Source: Gnetum montanum (taxonomy: Eukaryota; Streptophyta; Gnetopsida; Gnetales; Gnetaceae). Taken from it: 64,000 nt of DNA. Within the stretch, counting starts at the first letter, position 1. Each line of letters starts with the position of its first letter. The stretch lies in NCBI GenBank assembly GCA_015680685.1, contig MNCI01034058.1, positions 654,679 through 718,678 of the forward strand, read 5' to 3'. A program made the translations under genes and the position numbers. The notes under the pieces were generated by a model. That model did no database searches and was not told the origin of the DNA. It saw nothing but the letters and a program-made list of their open reading frames with translations. Of the stretch, positions 45,356 through 55,400 are shown in pieces.

Positions 45356-46126
45356 TGTAACGACGGAAAATGTTGGCAGCTGGAATACCAAACAAAATCC
45401 GTGTATACAGTCTTAACCATAGATCCGTGCGAGGGCTGTGTTGGAAAAGAAAACGAATCCGCAGTGCTCTGAACGGTCTTGTCGATCAGATAGGGACTTA
45501 CTAAATCAGTAAACTGATGGAGATTATGGATGTTGCGTGGAATGATTTGATCCGAAGGGTCGCAAAATGAGAGAAAAAACAAAGCATATGAATTATAATG
45601 ATGATAACGCTAACATGGTAAAAAGAATTAGACACGAGAGAAACGCGTGATTTTAAGATCTATGGCTTTGACCCGAAAAAATGAATATTTTGTATATCAC
45701 TTTACACTGGGGAGACCTGGATTGCTTTGTGTGAAGCAGACACAAAGTAACAAGGAAAACTGTCTAAGCAGAAATACAGAATGGAGTCCGATCTACCTCG
45801 TAGGCCAGAGATGGGATGCAAGGAAGGTCAAATTCTGACTTCTATTGATCAACTGCTTCTGACCAATAGAAACTCACAAACCACACCAGATGATCTCTTG
45901 ATCTCTGATCTGCTCCTTTTGCCTTAGGTAGTCTTTGCTCGAAACTGCCGACGATCACCAATGGAGAAAGTTGTGTCTTCGCCAAAAGGGGTAATCGCTC
46001 CTGCTGCCAATGCTCAAGCAAAATGTCTCCTGTCCCTGTGGAAAGATAGTGCTGCCAAATGATTGCCAGAAAATGCTGCTCTCTCTCTGTGTCTTAGTGT
46101 CCTCCTTTTTTCTTTGCCAACTGGGA

Positions 46127-46134
46127 TATTTATA
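46127..46134 (-). promoter_or_regulatory. TATA box in the element F 3' LTR
   Basis: The minus strand reads TATAAATA within CCTATAAATATC. The same box is at 61809-61816 in the 5' LTR. Confidence 0.65.
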
Positions 46135-46233
46135 GGTTTGACAATACGTGGAGAAGGCACGGCTGTGATGACACGTGTTTCAAACCCTTCAGAAGATCGT
46201 TGACTTGACTATCCTTGTATTGAAATTCATGAC

Positions 46234-46720
46234 TACGCACAATACGTGCATTTGCGTATTGTGCGTATGGATGACAAATGTGGATCGGGCATGTCTCAGC
46301 TGATTTTGGGCTACATTATGCTTGTACGCATTGCATCGCGTGTCAGAGCGTAATAAAGCACACAAGTAAGGGACTCAAGCTGCTTTACGCTGGTTCACGC
46401 TACCAAGCGTAGTGAAGCCTAAACAACGGTTAACTTGGCGATGGATTACACTGCGTATGCTGCATTGCGTAACAAGCGTAACTTGACCTGTTGTGCTTCC
46501 TTTGGACCCTTTTTTGACATTTCCAAAGCTCGTTACGCTACCTTGCGTAATAGAGCGTAAATCTGCCCTTGGACAAAAGACTTAGCAGAATACATCAGAG
46601 GTCACATATTACACTGCTTAAGCCTTATTCTTCGCCAAATCTGCTGAAGTAAACCTTCTTCTAATGTTAGGCTATGTTACGCTGAGCGTCATTACGCTAC
46701 ATTGCGTATTATAGCGTAAA
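46234..46720 (-). promoter_or_regulatory. GCGTA/TACGC motif cluster in U3 (3' LTR)
   Basis: By eye 17 copies of GCGTA or its complement TACGC occur in about 490 bases, about 100 bases or more upstream of the TATA box on the element strand. Recurrent forms are TTACGCTA, TTGCGTAA and AGCGTAA in alternating orientation. It includes a 13-base perfect inverted repeat (46234-46246 and 46255-46267). The cluster has the position of an enhancer; the binding factor is unknown. Confidence 0.7.
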
Positions 46721-46890
46721 GACGGAAAACATAGTAAGATAAGAAATCTGCGAAAGGAAACCAAAGTCTTGATGCCGCGTGCTTCTTTGCCTTGCCCCGA
46801 CTTGTTCTTCTTTCTAGAATTCTGTCATATACTTTTATCTGAATCACGAATCTTCGCCTGAGGCTGACTCACAATTTTCACGGTGTTTCA

Positions 46891-46906
46891 ATGGCCCCTC
46901 TTTGTT
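46891..46906 (-). other. Element F polypurine tract
   Basis: The minus strand reads ACAAAGAGGGGCCAT next to the LTR start TGAAACACC. Confidence 0.75.
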
Positions 46907-47477
46907 GACGGTTAGAGGGCTTGCCCGAAAGACATCAACAAAGAATACGAAACACCGGAGAGGCAAAAGCACTAACAGCGTTCATCAATGGCTACTCAAG
47001 TGTCGCCCTGTCAACATAGAAGAGCAAAGATGGAGGAAGTAGGAGATAGGATGGTACAGGAGGAAATAGGTTCGGGGAAGACTCAAATGAGTAAGGATGT
47101 CTTCTTCACCCATAAGCAATTAGGCCTTCTCTTGCAGATGCGTTAGCATGGAGTTATGCCGTCATTTTGTAGATGAAGGGGTTGCATAGACGAATTGTGT
47201 TGCATCTGCACAGCCTGGGTGGATGTGTTTCACCCATTTTGCCGGCCCCACTTTTTTTTTTTGCGTTCGTTAGGCGAATTACGTTATGCCGGTTTATGGA
47301 CTTGATTGTAATGTGAATGCAGAAAACAAGTGCTGCGTGCGTAGATTTTGCAAACGGGAAGCAGATGATAGAGATGAAGTACAGTAAGAGCTGAGGGTAG
47401 GATTATAAGGGGAACAGGGATGCACTTCTAAGTGGACAAGCTAACCTGAGCAGCTATTTCAAAACACTGTTTGTACT
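46907..47477. other. Element F 3' untranslated region
   Basis: No conserved domain. On the plus strand a 53-codon frame starts at 46988 (MATQVSPCQHRRAKMEEVGD) and ends near 47147. It is antisense to the element and unsupported by any family, but lies in the same orientation as the spliced antisense gene. A T10 run is present near 47252. Confidence 0.35.
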
Positions 47478-48515
47478 TCACTGCTCAGATGAATGCATTT
47501 TTGAATGACATCCTCGAAGCAAGTAACCTACAACCAAAGGAGAAAACAGAGGATACCATTGTACATGCGAATTGTAGGCGAGGTTGTTGAAACAAGTGCT
47601 ATTAGAGGCAAGATAAATTGGTTGGGCCATGAAGGAGGAACTATAGCACGAGGCCCGAGTTTTCACCCTTAACGCACGGCCCAACATATTGCAGCCAAAG
47701 AACATCAGACTCAACGCATCTGACTGGTTATGCAAAGAATTGGCCAGATGAATCTGTGAAGCCAAAGCCTGATAGTGATGATGAGCGGAGATCCCCAAAT
47801 CTGTAGTTGATGTGCATGCCTTTGGGGCTCCGGACGGTGAAACTGACCTCTCAGAGGTACCACCGCTGGAATAAACGTGGTAACGACATCTCCGAGGGGT
47901 CAATAGTATGCTCTTTGGCACATCCGAGGAATCAGTAGGATGCCGGTGAGGTAGTGACACTGGGACTGTCCCAACGTCCCATCCTATGTGTGTTGCAGCT
48001 GCACAGAGATAATCACGCTTGCTTGAGTTGCATGAGAGCAGTTTGTGAGTCCCAATTTTAAGTCCTGGGAGACTGTCATTGCTAATTTTAAGTCTCAGCA
48101 GACCATGGTCCCAGTTTAAAGTCTGGGTGGACCGAGAAATGCTAGTTTTACGTCGTAGTGGACGGTGGCGGGGCTGATTTATGGTCTCAGTAGACCATGC
48201 TGTGGATGTCATTTTTATGTCATGACCTAGGGACAAGTCTGTGCTAGTTTTATGTCTCAGCAGACGGTTACTTACCTTTGTCAGTTTTATGTCATGATGG
48301 ACAGCCGGTGCCAGTTTAGCGTCATGGCGGATGCATGCAAAAGATGCCATTTTTTTGTCTTGGCGGACCTGTACAACATTTCCAGTTTTACATTGTAGCG
48401 GACGGTCACAACTTGCCAGTTTTACGTCGTGGCGGATGCGTGAGGGGAGTGCCAGTTTTACGTCATAGCAGACTTTTGTTGCCAGTTTAGCGTCGTAGCG
48501 GACGATGGTGTCCAT
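47478..48515 (-). CDS. Open frame of unknown function after integrase in element F, partly built of repeats
   Basis: A 345-codon uninterrupted frame begins 27 bases after the integrase stop. Its first half is encoded by a 14-copy motif array, giving repeated peptides such as YDAKLA, HDVKLAS and HDIKLT. The second half (from about residue 165) has no recognisable domain and is Ser/Thr-rich. It is the only frame of this length in F without a stop, but repeat arrays often stay open by chance when the unit has no stop in that frame. Unit spacing is irregular, which argues against selection on the protein. I treat coding as doubtful. Confidence 0.3.
   Translation of the reverse strand: MDTIVRYDAKLATKVCYDVKLALPSRIRHDVKLASCDRPLQCKTGNVVQVRQDKKMASFACIRHDAKLAPAVHHDIKLTKVSNRLLRHKTSTDLSLGHDIKMTSTAWSTETINQPRHRPLRRKTSISRSTQTLNWDHGLLRLKISNDSLPGLKIGTHKLLSCNSSKRDYLCAAATHIGWDVGTVPVSLPHRHPTDSSDVPKSILLTPRRCRYHVYSSGGTSERSVSPSGAPKACTSTTDLGISAHHHYQALASQIHLANSLHNQSDALSLMFFGCNMLGRALRVKTRASCYSSSFMAQPIYLASNSTCFNNLAYNSHVQWYPLFSPLVVGYLLRGCHSKMHSSEQ
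48053..48504. repeat. 14-copy interspersed motif array in the element F 3' region
   Basis: Plus-strand motif with consensus near CCAGTTTTACGTCGTAGCGGAC (split here as CCAGTTTTACG and TCGTAGCGGAC). I count 14 copies of 21-22 bases, spaced roughly every 30-40 bases by variable DNA. Tandem repeats between integrase and 3' LTR are known in Tat/Ogre elements. A related three-copy version is at 56695-56795. Confidence 0.8.
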
Positions 48516-48541
48516 ACATGATATTCACACTGGAGATGCAA

Positions 48542-49900
48542 CTATATGTAGTACCGCTTCAGATATATATGATTGACAGGGTTTGGTAACTCGTTGCCGT
48601 CGACATCCGCTAACTTAAATGCTCCACTACTATACGCATCAGTCACCAAGAAAGGGCCCTCCCAGTTTGTAGAGAATTTGCCTACTGGTTCATGAATAGC
48701 ATTGAGAACTAAATCTCCTTTCTTGATCGGATGCTGCTGAAGATTGTGACGATGCTTTTGCCTCTGCTTGTCTTGATACTTTTCGATTGTATCAAGCGTC
48801 TGTATTCGCTTCTCTTCTACTGAGTCCAAATCCATAATCCGAGACTCGGTGTGTTGAGCCTCATTTATAATCGTGGAGAGGATCATTCTCAAAGAAGGAA
48901 TTTGCAAATCGAGAGGCAGCACTGCTTCAGATCCATAGACTAGGCTATAGGGTGTACTGTCTGTAGCCATCCTACATGTAGTACAATACGCCCATAGCAC
49001 ATAGAGGATTTTTTCGTGCCACCGTCTCTTGTTGCTGTCGAGAATTTTCTTAAGCAAATTGATGATGAATTTGTTTGTTGCTTCAGCTTGACCATTCGCT
49101 TGCAGGTAGTAGGGCAAGGAAAAAGATTGTTTAATGCCAAGGCTATCACAGAAGGATTTGGTTTCCGTACTACTAAACTGTGGTCCATTGTCGGTCACGA
49201 TAGTCATCGGGAGACCAAATCTGGTTACAATGTTGTTTAAGATGAAATGGAAAATCTATTGAGATGTGATCTTCCTTAAAGGAATAGCTTCTACCCACTT
49301 CATAAAGTACTCAGTTGCGGTAATTATGAAGCTATGACCTACGGAAGATTTCGGCGTCATGGGACCTATAATGTCTAGTCCCCATCGTTGAAAGGGCCAT
49401 GTTATCTGAGTTGTATGTAACTCTGTAGGCAACACGTGTATAAGATTTGCGTGACACTGACACATGTCACAATTTTTAACCTTTGTCAGGCAATCTTTTT
49501 CCATGCGTGGCCAGTAGTACCCTAAGCGGCGAATTTTTGAAGCCATAGCCCGTGGTGCTATGTGTCCTCTGCATAATCCCTCGTGAACCTCGCCAACGAT
49601 ACGCTGTGCTTGGTCCTTATTAACGTAGGTAAGCAACACACCATCAAAAGAGCGTCTACAGAGAGTACTGTCTCCTATGATTATGTACTGCCTAGCTCGC
49701 TTGCGGATTGCATCTTTCTGCATGCATGTCAATGCGTGCAGTAGCTCGCCTTGTAGGAGGTAAGTTTTAATGTTGTCGTACCATTCTGGTGTGCTTTCTT
49801 CGAGAAGAGAAGATATGTGCGCTGCCTGAATGATAGGACCTGTACAATCTGTTATTAAAGCAGGACAAGTGTCGAGCAGATGTGAGGGCACGTTTAAGGC
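48542..49900 (-). pseudogene. Element F integrase (one stop, catalytic residues intact)
   Basis: The frame 49993-49256 carries the zinc finger (VHEGLCRGHIAPRAMASKIR, YYWPRMEKDC, KNCDMCQCH) and the first catalytic Asp (FQRWGLDIIGPMTPKSSVGH). A single TAG at about 49253 separates it from the frame 49207-48542, which has the second Asp (TIVTDNGPQFSSTETKSF) and Glu (YYLQANGQAEATNKFIINLL). The C-terminal domain is GDLVLNAIHEPVGKF and WEGPFLVTDAYSSGAFKLAD. D, D and E all remain. Except for one stop and a short gap near it this is a complete Ty3 integrase. Confidence 0.88.
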
Positions 49901-49904
49901 CAGA

Positions 49905-50275
49905 GTAGCCAGTGCATCGGCCAGTGTGTTATCATTTCGTGGCACGTGTTGGGCATCGTTGGTCGCGAATTGCTTCAGAAGATCTTTAGCCATATCACAA
50001 TAGGGCTACAAATGTGCAGCTTCGCAGGCATAGAATCCTCTGATTTGATTGATAACGAGCATCGAATCACCCCTAACTGCCAAGTGTTGAACATCGAGTT
50101 CGCTTGTAGCTAGTAATCCCCTGAGGAGCCCCTCATACTCTACCACATTGTTCGTACAGAGGAAGGTCAAGCGATAAGCATGAAGATGCACATCCTCAGG
50201 TGATAGCGTAATAATGGTGGTGGCACTGCCACCTCTAGCGGTTGAAGCTCCATCAAAATACAATGTCGCTTCAGG
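49905..50275 (-). pseudogene. Element F archaeal-type RNase H
   Basis: The frame 50263-50006 reads MYFDGASTARGGSATTIITL, then LTFLCTNNVVEYEGLLRGLL and VRGDSMLVINQIRGFYACEA. It continues after a stop into QHVPRNDNTLADALATLAL in the next frame (about 49950-49900). FDG, the E in EYEG, GDS and AD are the catalytic set of the second RNase H that defines Tat elements. It lies between the Ty3 RNase H and integrase, the normal order, in contrast to element D. Confidence 0.85.
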
Positions 50276-50380
50276 GTTTGTTAAGACAGGGCTTACACTA
50301 TGTACATATTCGTCTGGAAATTCAGGCTCTATGGTTGCCTGACTGTCAATAGGAGATGTTACTAATTGATCGACTATCGC

Positions 50381-50800
50381 TTAGCCCTTCATAGAAGATT
50401 GGCCAATATAATGCAGATCGAATTCTGCCGTGATAGCCTTCCAACGAGCTATTTTGCTAATTTCGTACAAGTTATACATAATGGCTCTAAAGATGTTATT
50501 TTTATAGATGATGTTAACTTGGCTATGGAAAAGATAATGTCTGCACTTTTTGAGCGTAAATACTAATGCTAAGTAGTTACGCTCTACTTCCTTATACCTC
50601 GTTTCATATGCACATAGAGTGTGACTCAAGTAGTAGATGGGTACTTCTGACCCATCATCCCTCCTTTGACAGAGTAATGCTGCTAAGGCTACGTCTGAAG
50701 TTGTGATATAGATATAGAATGGTTGATCCCTTTGCGGCAGGAAAACTATTGTCAAGCATTGAAGTTCCTGCTTCAAGCTATCAAACGCATGTTGACAATC
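50381..50800 (-). pseudogene. Element F Ty3-type RNase H
   Basis: The frame 50776-50381 reads FLPQRDQPFYIYITTSDVAL, then AALLCQRRDDGSEVPIYYLS, YETRYKEVERNYLALVFTLK and QVNIIYKNNIFRAIM. The order and motifs (TSD, E in VERN) are those of Ty3 RNase H following RT. The last Asp context (usually TDH) reads YKN, which may mean loss of a catalytic residue; Tat elements often have a degenerate copy of this domain. Confidence 0.8.
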
Positions 50801-50809
50801 GTCCGTCCA

Positions 50810-52012
50810 TTAGAAATTAACCCCCTTCTTAAGCAAATGTTGCATAGGGTGTAGCTTGTCGGTTAATCTTGAGATGAACCGCCTGATAAACTGTAACCTT
50901 CCCTGGGGTGCCAATTCAACAATGGCTTTGACTTTGTTAGGGTCTACGCGTATGCCAGCTTTCGATACCAAAAAACCCATCATGCGTCCGGTTTTGACTC
51001 CGAACACACACTTTTTTGGGTTAAGTCGGAGGTCATATTTAGAGCATCTTTTGAGGACTAACTCTAGGTCCTCTGAATGATCTTCGGACTTTAAAGACTT
51101 AACAGCTATATCGTCGACATAATCATTCAGCGTTCCTAAGAGGTAATTGCTAAAGATGTATGTCATAGCTCGTTGATATGTTGCTCCAGCATTTTTTAAG
51201 CCAAAAGGCATCATGGTGTAGCAAAAGGTCCCCTAGGGTGTCATAAATGTCATTGTTAGCTGATGTTCTGGGTTAATGCGTATTTGATTCTAGCCTGAGA
51301 AGCCATCCATAAAGGACAAAAGCGCGTGCCCAACGGTTGTATCCACCAATTGGTCGATACTCGGCAATGGGAAGTTATCCTTGATTGTAGCTTTGTTCAA
51401 GTCCCGGAAGTCTATACAAATGTGTATTCCTCCAGTCTTTTTGGGAACTACTATAATATTGGATACCCAGTCCGAGTAATCAACTGTGCGAATAAAACCT
51501 ACCTGGTATAGCTTAGTGATTTCGTCATGTACTTCTAGCGCGACTTCTGGCTTGATCTTTCATGCTTTTTGTCTAACGGCTTTGATATGAGGATCTAGAA
51601 TTATGTTGTGTTGAATTAATCTTGGGTCTAGTCCTGGCATATCCTTGTATGACTATGCAAACACTGTGATGTTACTCTGGAGGACCTATTTTATGTCATC
51701 ATGTGTCTTTTGGTCTAATAGAGAACTAACCTTGAGAGTTTTAGTCTCGCCCCTATGCTTAACCACAGAAATCTCATTGAGTGGATCTTCGGTTACATCT
51801 CCAGCTTCCAGATCTAGCATGCGCGTCGATTGTTCTGGCCACTCTGGAGATGTTTTCGACGTGGCTATAATTACATCATCAAGGGTTAGATTAGTTTCTA
51901 TTAATGTGGGATCAAGTTGTCTAATGATTTCACCGTGTGGACTTGCTAAAACTAGCGGTGCAGACAACATTTCATCCATCTGTGGATTATCTTGCAAAAG
52001 TGTCAAATGCAC
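50810..52012 (-). pseudogene. Element F reverse transcriptase with N-terminal linker
   Basis: The frame 52012-51686 is the protease-RT linker (DNPQMDEMLSAPLVLASPHG, TLIETNLTLDDVIIATSKTS). RT proper reads MPGLDPRLIQHNIIL, WVSNIIVVPKKTGGIHICID, FRDLNKATIKDNFPLPSID and LLSFMDGFSG. After a stop the frame 51214-50810 continues MMPFGLKNAGATYQRAMTYI with catalytic NDYVDDIAVKS and LRLNPKKCVFGVKTGRMMGF. YVDD is intact. Stops are few and single-base. Upstream, the 5-kb antisense gene separates this frame from protease, so pol could be made as one protein only if that interval were spliced out or otherwise bypassed. Confidence 0.88.
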
Positions 52013-52041
52013 AAGTAATTAGACAGATACTAAGTTTGATG

Positions 52042-52473
52042 CTATAAGTTTTGAATGAATATGTTTAGTTTAGTGTACAAGAAGTGACGTGACATTGCTA
52101 CGTAAAGGTAACTGAATTTTAAACTTTGCGAACAGCCTGTAATTAATGAGACCTGATTACGAGGAGATAAGCTACAGTAGTTTAGGGTCGTTTTGGACCG
52201 TAATGCGTGAGATATCTGGCACAATTAATGCCTTGATCCTTGGGTTCCAGCTCATACTGACAGTAGCATTTGGGTAAGTTTCGCTGAAATTGGGTATCAA
52301 GTTGGTTAAATCTTGCATATAAGTAAGCAATTCTCAGTAAGAACGGAATGTTGGCTATCGCGAATTCGAATTTCTAACTGTTACAAAGCGAGAGGAAGAG
52401 GAGCAGAAGCTTAGAGCGCGTAGTTTGCAAAGACGTGAAAGTGTGAAACTATGAGAGTTTTGAGACTGTGACA
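52042..52473 (+). promoter_or_regulatory. Region upstream of the antisense gene in element F
   Basis: About 430 bases between the RT-side frame and the antisense start codon. A TATA-like CATATAAGTA lies at 52316-52325, about 150 bases before the ATG at 52474. On the element strand, AG-ending pyrimidine-containing stretches near 52013-52040 could serve as a 3' splice site for pol. Both readings are tentative. Confidence 0.35.
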
Positions 52474-55400
52474 ATGGCACCGAAAGTGAAACGGAAGAAC
52501 GCGAAATTGACAAAAATCGACGAGGTGCAAGAGAATCTGCAGCGCGCTTCGTAGGCAGTGGTCGAAGTGAGGGACCCTACGCCTTTGAACTGGTAGGCCA
52601 TTCCTTGCGTGCTTGTGTTGTTTTAGCAGTGTTTATTTCTATAGCATTGTTTCATGTAAACGAGGGTTTTAGACTATGGACCTTGCGTTATGACGAGGGT
52701 TTAATGGTGTGCATTTATCGCCATTGTCGGGGACAAACCTTGCGCTATTGCAAGGGTTTGGGCGAGTTAAGCATAATTTGTAGGTTTCCTGTATTTAAAC
52801 ATGCAAATGTGAATTTAGACGTTGATCTGTTTATTGCGCTTTCTATACAGTGTTATGCTAAGGTTGGTCCTAATCGTCTTAGATATCGTTGGGGTTTTGT
52901 GCTGCATAAACCCAATCGTGCCTAATGTCCCTCCCCCGCATACTCGGTTGCATGGGAAGGCCATATGGTTTCGAAAGGGTGCGCTGGAGTTTCTGCAGTT
53001 TTTACTGCGTAACTACAGCATTATTATATGGTCAAATTTGCCAGGTGATGTTGCTGGTGCCATTTTGGAGCACCTGTTAGTGGGTTCCGCACAGGGAATT
53101 TTGGCCTTCTTGACAGACGGAGCCATCGATACTGGTCGTCCCAAGGACCGAGACCTTAGTGCCCGAGGTTTGAGGTGCTTAGGCTGGATCTGGGAAATGG
53201 CCTAGTTTAGTTGCTATCACGCATACGACACTTTGTTCGTGGCCCGTCATGTCTCGACCTACTTCTAGAACCCACCAGGCACAGTGTACTACTTAGGCGG
53301 GTAAGCAGCTTTGTTGGCTATATTGTCATTATATGTCTATTTTCTGAGTTTATTATGAAGCGTAAGATGAACCTATATGGTATGGTACAGGTTTTTCATC
53401 CACGAGAATAGGTTAGTAGGCGATGGTGACACCTTAACCTGGACTGAAACGGCAATAAAGGCATTTACCTCTACTAGTAACGTACAAGCTGGTGTTATGG
53501 GGCAGATCAGCTTTGACATTCATGAATACTCCACCCGTTATGCTGATGCTTTCGAGAATTGCCAAAATCTCGGGTGGCTACATGACGACTGGACTTTGGA
53601 TCCACCCCTTACCATTGCGGACATGCAGAGAAAGCTTCCTCCATTTCCATTGCCATTTGGACCTGGTAAAACTATTGCGTATTCTATTATTGCATGGCGT
53701 AATTGTGAATTGTGAATGTTGCGTGATAGTGTTTTGTTTGACTTTTGTTTTACATTGCTCAGTCAGGGAATCCCAGGAGATTACCCTTACAATTTTCGGC
53801 CGTGAGGCGAATACCCTCCTCTTCCACTACGGTGACATCAAGGATGCACAATGCTGGCTTGGCCACACGGTGGCCCCAGTTGCGATGGTCACCAAGATAT
53901 GAGAAGCGAGGCTAATGCATTTATTTTTAGCCGCAACCCTTGACATCCCTGCCAGTGAAATGTTAACATTGGTCAACTCCTTCAGTGAAAGGGCATAGCA
54001 TTTTTGCACGCTCGTGCATCATGTACGTGTAAGTTTTGACATTGATGCTCAGCTATTTGAAGACCTTTTTGGCATCCCCTCTGACGGCCTCCCCATAGAG
54101 GAAAAGGTGAAGAGGAGTCTCGACTGCCAGAAATGGCTGGAGGAGTAGGTATGGATCACGAAGGAGCCTAAGGGGATCCCTTGTGAAAGAATCAAACTAG
54201 AATTCGCCAAGACACTTTATCCCCTTTTTCGGGCCTGGGTTTTCCCCAAAACACTCTCGCAGGGGTGATTCTTTTCCATAGACCAGACCCGTATTATGCG
54301 GGAGGTTATCGAAGAAGGGACCCAGTTCAACTGGGCAAGCTATTTTGTTGAGGGGTTACACGCTAAGATGATCAGGCTTCGCAAGAAGCTCGAGTCTCGT
54401 TTCAACATGCATTACGCCTTCTTCATAGCCTGCCTTCGGCGTTTTGCTGAATTCTTGGTTATCCAAAGGGATGGGGTCTCGGTGCAGCAAGACCGAGACC
54501 AACTATCCAGACCTTGGATAACCCACATTCTCGGCACTACGCGTGGACAGGATCCCCCGGAAGGGATTGGGGACTCTCTGTCTATAACGACCAGAGATTT
54601 GGCAGCGTCTCAAATGAGAGGCCCTGACAGCATAGGCTGGATAATGCCTACCTACCCTAGTGATGCCTCACGAGGGAAACGTTTGGCGGCAGAAATTGTA
54701 GAACCTGCAGCTCGACGTAAAAGGCTTCATATAACCGAGGCCTCTGCGGAGCCTGGGAGTGGCACAGGTTGAACCATGGAAGTCAGAGTTCAACGGAGTA
54801 AACTTCCGCCTGGTAAGCATGGAAGAAATGTATTGAAAGTTGTATTATGCAATGTTTATTTAAGATATTTTGAATTGTATTAAGCATATTATGTGATGTG
54901 ACTAGGGAAAGTTATGGAGCAACTGACCCCTGAAACAGGGGCAATGATATTAAGTCACGGGAAAGGGGCCCCAGTTTTAGAAAAAGAGGCCCCAGCTGTT
55001 AGTGTGAGCCACTCACAGATTCTTATGCATGAGGAGGCCCCAATTGTTGGGACGCACGACGCATAGGCTCTTGTCCGTGAAGAGAGGAAGGAGGCAGAAG
55101 ATGTTGGGGAGCTTCCCACTGTTACTGGTAGAGGTAATGATCATGTTGGAAAATTTGTAGAATTTTGTTAGTAATTAGAGCTTCTAACTTGACTACACTA
55201 TAGGAGAAGAAGATATATCCATGTCCGCTATTGTGAGCAGAGCGTGGAGAGACTTTCCCGACAAGTTCACCTTCATGGAAGGCGTTGTCAGCGATATGAT
55301 CGAGCGTCTCAAGCATGTCGATCCTGAGCTTATTGTACAGTGGTAATGTGTCATATATATTGACAATGTTTGCTGTTAGGAGCTCGCCTTCGATGGGACC

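Larger units (their letters stand above)
45356..46890 (-). repeat. Element F 3' LTR (1535 bp)
   Basis: Plus strand TGTAACGACGG to GGTGTTTCA, matching 61037-62563 along its length. On the element strand U3 runs from 46890 down to the TATA box at 46134, and R/U5 from there to 45356. Confidence 0.92.

Noticed and set aside
53679-53766. Alternative exon 3 donor at 53699
   Set aside because: It would shift exon 4 into a frame that stops within about 50 codons; the donor at 53679 keeps the long frame. Kept as a caveat in the gene model.
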